Positions 1 through 7,338 of a stretch of DNA of 64,000 nucleotides are shown one piece after another. The notes under the pieces were generated by a model. That model made no database searches, was not told where the DNA came from, and saw nothing but the letters and a program-made list of their open reading frames with translations. Source of the DNA: Pseudarthrobacter sp. BIM B-2242 (lineage in GTDB: Bacteria > Actinomycetota > Actinomycetes > Actinomycetales > Micrococcaceae); the NCBI RefSeq assembly GCF_014764445.1, contig NZ_CP061721.1, forward strand, positions 3,596,001 through 3,660,000, written 5' to 3'. Positions within the stretch are counted from its first letter, which is position 1. Each line of letters opens with the position of its first letter. Position numbers and translations under genes: made by a program.

Positions 1-1
1 C

Positions 2-184
2 AGCCACTCTGTGACCCTCAAAATCTGGGACCGCACCGCGGTCGATCACACCCTTGACGCTGCAGCGCAGGACCTTTCTGCCAAGGCAAACACCACCAAG
101 TGCCGCATCGCGGTCCACGCCAGCGGCCCGAACACCTTCACGCTGACCGTCCGCAGCGACGACCGCCAGCTCGTCACCGTCTAA
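2..184 (+). CDS. 3' end of an unknown protein (partial)
   Basis: The window opens inside a reading frame that runs to a TAA at 182-184 and gives the last 60 residues of a protein. The visible part alternates hydrophobic and polar residues (for example TFTLTVRSDD near the end) and reads like a small beta-rich domain. No motif is recognisable. An inverted repeat follows 18 bases downstream, which supports this being a true gene end. The 5' part lies outside the window, so function cannot be judged. Confidence 0.5.
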   Translation, partial: SHSVTLKIWDRTAVDHTLDAAAQDLSAKANTTKCRIAVHASGPNTFTLTVRSDDRQLVTV

Positions 185-202
185 CGGCTCCACACCAAAA
201 CC

Positions 203-258
203 AAAGAAGCGGACGTCGCCGGGACCCCATCGGGTTCCAGCGGCCGTCCGCTTCTTTT
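203..258 (+). terminator. intrinsic terminator after the partial gene
   Basis: A 13-bp perfect inverted repeat pairs 203-215 with 245-257. The right arm ends in CTTCTTTT, which gives a short U tract on the + strand. It lies just downstream of the TAA at 184. Confidence 0.7.
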
Positions 259-342
259 GTGTGCCCCGGGGCACACCCTCCTGACGACCCCGTCACGTTC
301 GGGGTCCACCCGCCGGGAACTGGCGTACAGTAAGCATAAGTG

Positions 343-356
343 CATGCATATGCATG
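343..356. promoter_or_regulatory. 14-bp palindrome, candidate operator of the adh gene
   Basis: CATGCATATGCATG is a perfect palindrome 35 bases upstream of the alcohol dehydrogenase start. The spacing suits a repressor or activator site in the 5' region. No regulator gene is adjacent, so the binding protein is unknown. Confidence 0.4.
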
Positions 357-391
357 AAGTGATTTCACAAAAGAGCTTAAGGAGACGCCCC

Positions 392-1348
392 ATGAAGGCA
401 TGGCAGTTCACCGGAACCAATAACCCGCTGGCACTCAACGAGGTGGCCGAACCCACGGCGGGTCCGGGCCAGGTGGTTGTCAGCGTCAAGGCCGCAGGCG
501 TATGCCACTCTGACGTCACCGCCATTGACGACGCCGGGTGGATGCCGCTGTTCCCGGTTCTTCCCCGCACCATGGGCCACGAGAACGCCGGTGTCATCAC
601 CGGGGTGGGCGAAGGCATGAACCACTGGAAGGTCGGCGACCGGGTGGGCCTCTCCCCCGTGATGAGCGACGGCGACGCCATTGGCTACGGCAAGTGGGAC
701 GGCGGCTTCGGCCCCAAGCTGCTCGCCACGGACGACAACCTGGTGAAGCTGCCCGACGAGGTCTCGTTTGAGCTCGGGGCCATGGCAACTGACGCCGGGC
801 TCACCGCATACCACGCCATCATGGCTGTTGGCGGAGCCAAGGCGGGCATGAAGGTGGGCGTGATCGGACTGGGCGGCCTCGGCTACATCGGGGCACGCGT
901 CGCCGTCATCGCCGGCGCGGAGGTCTACGGCGCCGAGGTGAACCCCGAGACCCAGAAGCTCGCCGACGAGATCGGCCTGGCAGGAGTCGCCGACTCCATC
1001 GAGGCCTTCAAGGACAAGAACCTCGACCTGATCGTTGACTACGCCGGCTTCGGCAGCACCACGGCCGCCGCGCTCGAGACGCTCGCCGAGTTCGGCACGC
1101 TGGTGCAGGTGGGCATGGGCCGCCTCGAAGCCACCATTAACACCTACCCGCTGATCGTCAACCAGCTCTCCATCAAGGGTTCCAAGTCGGGCACCAAGGA
1201 AGACCTCGAGAACCTCTACGCCCTGATGAAGTCGGGCCAGCTGAACCCGCCGATGAACCTCATCACCCAGGCGGACATCCCGGAGGCAATCGACAAGCTG
1301 CGCACGGGCGGCGTTGTGGGCCGCTTCATCGCGGTATACCAGGACTAG
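392..1348 (+). CDS. zinc-type alcohol dehydrogenase (MDR family)
   Basis: This 318-residue medium-chain dehydrogenase oxidises an alcohol with NAD(P). The start is the ATG at 392, preceded by AAGGAGA at 379-385; the frame stays open further upstream but has no such site there. The N-terminal GroES-like domain carries GVCHSD and TMGHENAG, the first catalytic-zinc ligands. The Rossmann motif GLGGLGYIG follows near residue 155. The four-cysteine structural zinc lobe of classic ADHs is absent, which fits the short length. The residue usually a cysteine ahead of GLTAYHA appears as Asp (TDAGLTAYHA). A palindrome lies upstream and a strong bidirectional hairpin downstream, so it is probably a single-gene unit. 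The substrate is unknown. Confidence 0.85.
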   Translation: MKAWQFTGTNNPLALNEVAEPTAGPGQVVVSVKAAGVCHSDVTAIDDAGWMPLFPVLPRTMGHENAGVITGVGEGMNHWKVGDRVGLSPVMSDGDAIGYGKWDGGFGPKLLATDDNLVKLPDEVSFELGAMATDAGLTAYHAIMAVGGAKAGMKVGVIGLGGLGYIGARVAVIAGAEVYGAEVNPETQKLADEIGLAGVADSIEAFKDKNLDLIVDYAGFGSTTAAALETLAEFGTLVQVGMGRLEATINTYPLIVNQLSIKGSKSGTKEDLENLYALMKSGQLNPPMNLITQADIPEAIDKLRTGGVVGRFIAVYQD

Positions 1349-1369
1349 GTTCCCCAGCACCTCAGGCAA

Positions 1370-1417
1370 AACGGAAGCGGACGACGCCGGGACCTCCCGG
1401 CGTCGTCCGCTTCCGTT
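1370..1417. terminator. bidirectional hairpin between convergent genes
   Basis: A 22-bp perfect inverted repeat (1370-1391 with 1396-1417) has a 4-base loop. It separates the convergent alcohol dehydrogenase and MFS genes. It contains the core GCGGACGACGCCGGGA, related to other hairpins in the window. Confidence 0.8.
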
Positions 1418-1453
1418 AAAGCTGCCCCCTGCGGCAGCCGCGCCTACGCGGGC

Positions 1454-2857
1454 TTAGCGGGCAGGTTCACGCTCCAGCGGTGCCGACGGTCCGCTTTCGA
1501 CCTCGGCAGCCGCGGTTTCTACTGCCGCGGTCTCCACCGCGGCGGCTGCAACGGAGTTGCGCACCAGCAGGGTGGCCAGGGCGGCGAGCACCAGCGGCAC
1601 GGCCAGGGTCATGAAGTAGCCCGAGGCGCCAAAGCCGGCCAGGATGAGCCCGCCAAGGGCTGAGCCCACAATGGAGCCGAGGCGGCCGATGCCGATGCCC
1701 CAGCCGGTTGCCGTGGCGCGCAACTGGGTTGGGTAGGCATTCGCAATCAGGTAGTTCAGGGCCAACTGCTGCCCGCCGATGCCGAAGCCGGCCAGGCCGA
1801 TCAGGATGAACACCAGGGCGAAGTTGGAACCGGCCAGGCCCAGGCCCAGCGCCACGAGGATTCCCGCGCCGAACATGGCCAGCAGCAGCTTCCGGGGGTT
1901 GACCCTGGGCAGGATGATGGACAGCGGAATGGCGAAGAGGATGAAGGCGCCGTTGACGGTCACGGTGCCCATGGCCGCCTGTGAGGCTGCCAGACCCAGC
2001 GTCTTCAGGGCGGTAGGCATCCAGAGCAGCAGCAGGTACCAGGCGATCCAGTTCAGCAGGTACGTGGCGAAGACGGCGATGGTGACCATGCGGTACTTGG
2101 CGGAGAACAGTGCCGAGATGGAGCTCTTTTCCTCCTTCTTGTCTTCAGTGACAAGCTCGACGTCCGGATCAACCGGCTTTCCGGAGATGGCAGCCATGAT
2201 TTTGCGCGCCTGGGCCTGGGCAGCGGGCGTCAGCTTGGTAGCCAGGAACACCGGGGACTCGGGGAGCATTTTGAGGCACACGAGGAGCAGCGCCAGCGGA
2301 AGCACGCCGCCCACCAGGAAGATGCCGCGCCAGCCCATCACGGGGAGCCAGGCCGCCGCCACCAGGCCGCCGAGCAGCGCGCCGCCCGGGAGGCCAAGCA
2401 GCACCAGGGTCATAAACGTTCCGCGGCGGGCCTTCGGGCTGAACTCCGCCGTCAGGGCCAGGAGTGCCGGCGTTGCGCCGCCCATGCCGAGGCCGATCAG
2501 GAACCGGAGGACGATGATCTGTTCGAGCGTCTGGGCGAAGGCACCGGCCAGGGAAAAGACGCCAAAGAGGGCTAGCGCTAGGAGGATCGTCTTCTTGCGG
2601 CCGATCCGGTCACCGAAAGTGCCCAGCGTCATGGCCCCGGCGCACATGCCGATGGTGCTGGCGGTGATCACCCAGGTCATGTCCGTGGCCTGCAGGCCGA
2701 AATCCTCGGCGATGGCCGGGCCGATGAAGGCGATGGACTGGGTATCAAAACCGTCCAGCAGGGCAACAATGAAGCACAGGGCGATGACGGACCAGCGCTT
2801 CACCCCCATGGGCGTGTTGTCGATAACGTCCTGGACGTTATAGGCAGCTTTAGTCAA
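1454..2857 (-). CDS. MFS transporter, aromatic acid:H+ symporter-like
   Basis: This protein of about 467 residues has 12 predicted membrane helices. Near helix 1 it has the DGFDTQ motif typical of the aromatic acid/H+ symporter (AAHS) family. The MFS loop signature GDRIGRKK follows helix 2. A charged cytoplasmic loop (EDKKEEK) lies mid-protein, and the C-terminus is an Ala/Glu-rich tail. The start chosen is a TTG at 2857 with GAGAG eight bases upstream; the longer frame to 2941 has no transporter-like N-terminus. It likely imports a small carboxylate. Its place beside the purine cluster does not prove a role there, since known purine carriers belong to other families. Confidence 0.8.
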   Translation of the reverse strand: MTKAAYNVQDVIDNTPMGVKRWSVIALCFIVALLDGFDTQSIAFIGPAIAEDFGLQATDMTWVITASTIGMCAGAMTLGTFGDRIGRKKTILLALALFGVFSLAGAFAQTLEQIIVLRFLIGLGMGGATPALLALTAEFSPKARRGTFMTLVLLGLPGGALLGGLVAAAWLPVMGWRGIFLVGGVLPLALLLVCLKMLPESPVFLATKLTPAAQAQARKIMAAISGKPVDPDVELVTEDKKEEKSSISALFSAKYRMVTIAVFATYLLNWIAWYLLLLWMPTALKTLGLAASQAAMGTVTVNGAFILFAIPLSIILPRVNPRKLLLAMFGAGILVALGLGLAGSNFALVFILIGLAGFGIGGQQLALNYLIANAYPTQLRATATGWGIGIGRLGSIVGSALGGLILAGFGASGYFMTLAVPLVLAALATLLVRNSVAAAAVETAAVETAAAEVESGPSAPLEREPAR

Positions 2858-3017
2858 CGGTGACTCTCTTTCACATATCTTTGGCCTTGGTAGCCGTGGG
2901 GGCGTGGGTAGCCCGGGAATTACGGTGGCTGACAACCGCACGATGTGCCGGGCATCACGTCAGCGACATCCGCAACCTTATGGCACCGATTCGGCAATGG
3001 GAAATACTAATTCAGGC

Positions 3018-3046
3018 TTGATTGATATTCCAGAGGTCTAAATACT
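3018..3046 (+). promoter_or_regulatory. candidate promoter of the uraD-uraH genes
   Basis: TTGATT (3018-3023) and AATACT (3041-3046) are 17 bases apart in the gap before uraD. The likely transcription start lies about 75 bases before the uraD ATG. This is a consensus match by eye only. Confidence 0.35.
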
Positions 3047-3126
3047 GCCCACCTGCTGTTATGGCTCGCATTCCGTCCGGCCCGGCAGGAACAGACACCC
3101 CGGCCCTGGGTACATATGCTGAAACG

Positions 3127-3624
3127 ATGCAGCTCGAAGAGTTCAATGCGGCCGGCCGGCGGGAGGCTGTCGATTTCCTTCGCCCCTGCCTGGACATCCC
3201 CCGGTGGCTTGATGAGCTCGCCGACGGCAGGCCGTACTCCAGCCTTGCGGAACTCCTGGCTGCCGCGAACGACGCAGCTGACCCGTTTACCCGCACGGAA
3301 ATCGAGGCGGCGCTGGCCCGCCATCCAAGGATCGGCGAGCGCGCACAGGGCGACAGCGCCGAGGCCAGGCTGTCCAGGTCAGAGCAGGCCGGGCTGGGGG
3401 CGGCCGATGCCGCCGTCGAGGACGCTTTGGCGGAAGGCAACCAGGCCTACGAAAGGAAATTTGGGCGGGTCTTCCTGATCCGGGCGGCCGGCCGCAGCCG
3501 GGCGGAGATCCTCGCCGCGCTCACCACGCGGCTCGCCAACACCCCGGAACACGAAGAACCAATCATTGGCCGGCAGTTGCGGGAAATCGCGGTACTCCGG
3601 CTCGAAGGGCTGATGGGCACATGA
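3127..3624 (+). CDS. uraD: 2-oxo-4-hydroxy-4-carboxy-5-ureidoimidazoline (OHCU) decarboxylase
   Basis: This 165-residue enzyme decarboxylates OHCU to S-allantoin, the third step after urate oxidation. The start at 3127 (MQLEEFNAA) matches the usual family N-terminus and length; the frame is open back to 3022 but that part looks non-coding. The catalytic histidine lies in HPRIGER, and the conserved S-EQAG segment follows. The C-terminal EI.A.L..RL.N....E helix is also present. The gene overlaps uraH by four bases (ATGA), so the two are translationally coupled. It acts with the urate oxidase gene 7 kb downstream in the same cluster. Confidence 0.92.
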   Translation: MQLEEFNAAGRREAVDFLRPCLDIPRWLDELADGRPYSSLAELLAAANDAADPFTRTEIEAALARHPRIGERAQGDSAEARLSRSEQAGLGAADAAVEDALAEGNQAYERKFGRVFLIRAAGRSRAEILAALTTRLANTPEHEEPIIGRQLREIAVLRLEGLMGT

Positions 3625-3962
3625 GCACCTCCCACGTCACCACCCATGTCCTTGACACCGCGTCCGGCCGGCCGGCTGCGGGCGTCCCGGTCATCCTCCA
3701 GGAACCCGACGGCGAACGCTGGGTCCGGCTCGCGGAAGGCCTCACGGACGCTGACGGGCGCATCAAGGAACTTGGGCCTGAACGGCTTGCTTCCGGGACC
3801 TACCGGCTGGTCTTCGACACGGGAAAGTACTTTGCCGCCAACGGCACACAAGCCTTCTTCCCGGAGGTGGCCCTCACGTTCAGCCTGGCAGAGAGCGAAG
3901 CGCACTACCACGTGCCCCTGCTGCTCAGCCCGTTCGCTTACTCCACTTACCGGGGCAGCTGA
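3621..3962 (+). CDS. uraH: 5-hydroxyisourate hydrolase (transthyretin-like)
   Basis: This 113-residue transthyretin-related protein hydrolyses 5-hydroxyisourate to OHCU. It has the N-terminal THVLDTASGRPAAGVPV segment with the catalytic His, the DGRI loop, and the C-terminal signature YSTYRGS, which separates HIU hydrolases from true transthyretins. Length is typical for a cytoplasmic tetramer subunit. It overlaps uraD by four bases and is followed by convergent genes on the other strand, so this two-gene unit is separated from the rest of the purine genes. Confidence 0.95.
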   Translation: MSTSHVTTHVLDTASGRPAAGVPVILQEPDGERWVRLAEGLTDADGRIKELGPERLASGTYRLVFDTGKYFAANGTQAFFPEVALTFSLAESEAHYHVPLLLSPFAYSTYRGS

Positions 3963-3989
3963 GCCGGTCCCGCTCAGCCCCGCCCGATG

Positions 3990-4751
3990 TCAGCCCCGCC
4001 CGATGAACGGCATTCCCGCTGCCGTAATCACCACGGACCCGACACTTGCCGAGGCCGGCATGCCCGCCATCATCAGCACCGCCCGGGCTGCGTCCGCCAC
4101 GGGGAACATCGGCTCGACCTTCCGCGAGCCGTCAGCCTGGAGCGCGCCGGAACCAACGCCAATAGTGTCCATGATGTCGGTGGCGGTATTCCCGATGTCT
4201 ATCTGCCCGCACGTGATGCCAAAGGCCCGCCCGTCCAGCTCGATGCTTTTGGTCAGGCCACTCATGGCGTGCTTGGTGACGGCGTAGGCCACCGTCCGGG
4301 GCCGCGGCGAGTGGGCCGAAATGGACCCGTTGTTGATGATCCTGCCGCCTTGCGGGACCTGGGCCTTCATGGCCCTGACCGCCGCGCCGGCGCACAGCAG
4401 GGAGCCGGTCAGGTTCACGGCCAGGACCTCCTCCCACTGCGCAAGGCTGATCTCGTCCACCGACGCCGCCGGGCCGAACACACCCGCATTGTTGAACAGG
4501 ACATCCACCCGCCCCCACCGCCGGACGACGCTGCCGAACAGGTGCTCGACGTCGTCGGGCCGGGTGACGTCGCACGGCACCACCAGCGCTTCCGGATGGC
4601 CGTCCGCCGTGTCCAGCAGCGGGGCCTCCCGGCGCCCGGCAAGGGCCACCCGGTAGCCGTCGGCCAGCATCTGCCGGGCCACTTCCCGGCCAATCCCGGA
4701 ACCGGCCCCGGTCACCACCGCAATGCGTGCGGGCAGCTGTGGAGTGGTCAT
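3990..4751 (-). CDS. SDR family oxidoreductase
   Basis: This 253-residue short-chain dehydrogenase has the cofactor motif TGAGSGIG near the N-terminus, the NNAG motif and the catalytic Ser plus YAVTK (YxxxK). The start at 4751 has GAGGAG upstream; an ATG nine codons earlier is in frame but less well placed. It probably reduces or oxidises a small keto/hydroxy compound with NAD(P). The substrate is not evident. It forms a two-gene block with the aldo/keto reductase on the strand opposite to the purine genes, splitting uraDH from xdhABC. Confidence 0.85.
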   Translation of the reverse strand: MTTPQLPARIAVVTGAGSGIGREVARQMLADGYRVALAGRREAPLLDTADGHPEALVVPCDVTRPDDVEHLFGSVVRRWGRVDVLFNNAGVFGPAASVDEISLAQWEEVLAVNLTGSLLCAGAAVRAMKAQVPQGGRIINNGSISAHSPRPRTVAYAVTKHAMSGLTKSIELDGRAFGITCGQIDIGNTATDIMDTIGVGSGALQADGSRKVEPMFPVADAARAVLMMAGMPASASVGSVVITAAGMPFIGRG

Positions 4752-4782
4752 GGAAAGCTCCTCATCTGATCGCGTCACACTT

Positions 4783-5763
4783 CTACCAGCGGGGGTGGAT
4801 GGCGTCGCGGAAGTAGTGGTCGTAGATCCAGCGGACGCCGTCGTCGAACTCTTCGGTGACCTGCACGGACGCCGCAGCCGCGTTCGTCGTCGCCTGTTCC
4901 ACGTTCCGCGCGCCGGGGATCACGGTGCTGACGCCGTCCTGCGCTGCGATCCAGGCGACGGCCGCCTGCGCGGTGGCGGCTCCGGGCGGGACCAGCTGTT
5001 CAAACTCCGCCACGGCTTTGAGTCCCAGTTCAAAGTCCACGCCTGAGAAGGTCTCCCCGACGTCGAAGGAGCCGCCATTGCGGTTGAAGTTCCGATGGTC
5101 GTCCCCGGCGAAGGCGGTTTCCTTGGTGTACTTTCCGGAGAGCAGCCCGGATGCGAGCGGTACACGGGCGACGATCCCCACGTTTGCTGCCTTCGCTGCG
5201 GGAAGGACCTCATCCAGGGGTTTGAGGCGGAAGGCGTTGAGGATGATCTGTACGGAGGCGGTTCCCCCGTGGCGGATTGCTTCCAGGGCCTCGTCGGCGC
5301 GCTCCACGCTGACGCCGTAATGGCGGATGGCACCCTCGGACACCAGCGTGTCCAGGGCGTCATAGACTTCGGCGTTGCTGTACACCGGAGTCGGCGGGCA
5401 GTGCAGCTGGACCAGGTCCAGGGTGTCCGTGCCCAGGTTCTTCCGGGACCGGTCCACCCACTGGCGGAAGTTGGCCAGCGTGTAGTTCTCAGGCCGCTGG
5501 TCAACGCGCCGGCCCATTTTGGTGGCCACGGTGATGTCCAGCCCGGGGTTCCCGGCGAGGAACGTTCCGATGGCCTGCTCGCTCCTGCCGTCACCGTAGA
5601 CGTCGGCGGTGTCAAAAAAGTTGACCCCTGCCTCCGCCGATGCCGCCAGGATTGCCTGGGCCTGGGCCGGGTCCACGTTCCCCCAGTCCGCGCCCAGCTG
5701 CCAGGTGCCCAGTCCCACGACGGAAACGCTACGTCCGGTCTTGCCTAAAATCCGCTGTTCCAT
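4783..5763 (-). CDS. aldo/keto reductase
   Basis: This 326-residue aldo/keto reductase of the (alpha/beta)8 fold has the motifs [13 protein letters not shown] (catalytic Asp and Tyr) and VATKMGRR (catalytic Lys). The His of the tetrad falls in [10 protein letters not shown]. The start [10 protein letters not shown] at 5763 is the typical N-terminus; the frame continues far upstream only because it shadows xdhA. It reads away from xdhA across a 75-base divergent gap, and the downstream SDR may be co-transcribed. An NADPH-dependent carbonyl reductase role is likely, with unknown substrate. Confidence 0.87.
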   Translation of the reverse strand: MEQRILGKTGRSVSVVGLGTWQLGADWGNVDPAQAQAILAASAEAGVNFFDTADVYGDGRSEQAIGTFLAGNPGLDITVATKMGRRVDQRPENYTLANFRQWVDRSRKNLGTDTLDLVQLHCPPTPVYSNAEVYDALDTLVSEGAIRHYGVSVERADEALEAIRHGGTASVQIILNAFRLKPLDEVLPAAKAANVGIVARVPLASGLLSGKYTKETAFAGDDHRNFNRNGGSFDVGETFSGVDFELGLKAVAEFEQLVPPGAATAQAAVAWIAAQDGVSTVIPGARNVEQATTNAAAASVQVTEEFDDGVRWIYDHYFRDAIHPRW

Positions 5764-5838
5764 TCCACGACTATATGGGTCAGAACACGCCGGTTCCCAA
5801 GCTCTGGCTTTCCGGCCCACGCGCAGTAAGGATGAAGC

Positions 5839-7338
5839 ATGGACGGAATTAAGGTAGTCGTGAACGGGCAGCCCCGCGATTGCAGCGGCACCAGCCCGCA
5901 TACCCGGCTCCTCGACTGGTTGCGCGGGGAGGGCCTGACCGGCGCCAAGGAAGGCTGCGCCGAGGGCGAATGCGGGGCCTGCGCGGTCCTGGTGGCCCGG
6001 CCGGACGGGCCGGACCGCAGCCGCTGGACCCCGGTGAATGCGTGTCTGCCTCCGGCCCTGGCTTTTGACGGCCAGGAAATCATCACAGCCGAAGGCCTCG
6101 GTACGGTATACGTGCCCGACGCCGCCCGGGAAGACCTCCATCCGGTCCAGCAGGAAATGGTGGACCGGGGCGGATCCCAATGCGGATACTGCACCCCAGG
6201 CTTCATCTGCTCCATGGCGGCCGAGTACTACCGCCCGGACCGCAGCCCCGCCCAGGCACAAAAGGAAACCGGGACCGCCGCCGTGGGTGAAGAGCATGCC
6301 ACCGATCACGAATACGGCCCCAACGGGTTTGACCTTCACGCCCTGAGCGGGAACCTGTGCCGCTGCACGGGCTATCGGCCCATTCGGGATGCGGCCTATG
6401 CTCTCGGTGCACCACCGGCCGCCGATCCGCTGCTGGCCCGCCAGAACCGGCCGGCCCCGGCCGCGAAGCACACGCGTACAGAAGGCGGCGCGCAGTTTCT
6501 TCGCCCTGGAACGCTGGCCGAGGTCCTCCAGGTCCTGCAGGAACACCCGGACGCAAAACTCATGGCAGGAGCAACCGACCTCGGCGTCGAAGTGAACCTC
6601 CGGCACGCCCGTCCCCCGCTGGTCCTCGCCATCGACCGCCTCGAGGAGCTGCGGTCAGTCAAGCTCGACGGCGACACGATCGAGATCGGGGCAGCCCTCA
6701 CCCTGTCGGAAGCCGAACACAGCCTCGACGGCCGGGTGCCGCTCCTTAGCCAGCTGTTTCCGCAGTTCGCGTCCCGCCTGATCCGCAACGCCGCAACCTT
6801 CGGCGGGAACCTCGCCACGGGGTCACCCATCGGCGATTCCGCCCCGGTGTTCCTGGCCCTCGACGCGCGGGTAGTACTGGCCTCCGCAGCCGGTGAGCGG
6901 GAGGTTCCGCTCTCGGAGTACTACACCGGATACCGGCAGAGCGTGCGGAAGCCCGGCGAAGTGCTCCGGGCCGTGCGGATTCCGACGCCGCTGGCCGGCA
7001 GCACCGCGTTCTATAAGATCGCCAAGCGGCGCTTCGACGACATCTCCAGCGTGTCGGTGGCCATCGCACTCACCATCACCGACGGCGTCATAGCCTCGGC
7101 CCGGATCGGCCTCGGCGGTGTGGCAGCCACGCCAATCCGCGCCTCCGCAACAGAGGACGCCCTGGCGGGCCGGCCGTGGACCGCTGACACTGTGGCTGCG
7201 GCGGCCGCCGTGATGGCGGGCGAGGGCACGCCGATCGACGACATGCGTGCGAGCGCGCTATACCGTTCGGCCATGCTCCGGCAGGCCCTCCTGAAGTTCC
7301 ATGCCGAAAACGCTCCCGCGCTGGAGGTGGCCTCATGA
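5839..7338 (+). CDS. xdhA: xanthine dehydrogenase, FeS/FAD subunit
   Basis: This 499-residue small subunit of xanthine dehydrogenase carries electrons from the molybdenum site to NAD. The N-terminal plant-type [2Fe-2S] domain has C40, C45, C48 and C69. The second all-alpha [2Fe-2S] domain has C115, C118, C174 and C176 (QCGYCTPGF and CRCTGYRP). From about residue 210 follows a CO-dehydrogenase-type FAD domain with MAGATDLGVEV and NAATFGGNLATGSPIGD. AAGGA sits seven bases before the ATG. The stop overlaps xdhB by four bases. Together with XdhB it oxidises hypoxanthine and xanthine to urate. Confidence 0.95.
   Translation: MDGIKVVVNGQPRDCSGTSPHTRLLDWLRGEGLTGAKEGCAEGECGACAVLVARPDGPDRSRWTPVNACLPPALAFDGQEIITAEGLGTVYVPDAAREDLHPVQQEMVDRGGSQCGYCTPGFICSMAAEYYRPDRSPAQAQKETGTAAVGEEHATDHEYGPNGFDLHALSGNLCRCTGYRPIRDAAYALGAPPAADPLLARQNRPAPAAKHTRTEGGAQFLRPGTLAEVLQVLQEHPDAKLMAGATDLGVEVNLRHARPPLVLAIDRLEELRSVKLDGDTIEIGAALTLSEAEHSLDGRVPLLSQLFPQFASRLIRNAATFGGNLATGSPIGDSAPVFLALDARVVLASAAGEREVPLSEYYTGYRQSVRKPGEVLRAVRIPTPLAGSTAFYKIAKRRFDDISSVSVAIALTITDGVIASARIGLGGVAATPIRASATEDALAGRPWTADTVAAAAAVMAGEGTPIDDMRASALYRSAMLRQALLKFHAENAPALEVAS

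Noticed and set aside
1454..2857. MFS carrier as the purine transporter of the cluster
   Set aside because: Its DGFDTQ motif points to the aromatic acid symporter family, and it belongs to a convergent unit with its own hairpin.
4783..6606. A 607-codon minus-strand frame that seems to extend the aldo/keto reductase
   Set aside because: The first 280 codons are the antisense shadow of xdhA; the reductase family start [10 protein letters not shown] is at 5763.
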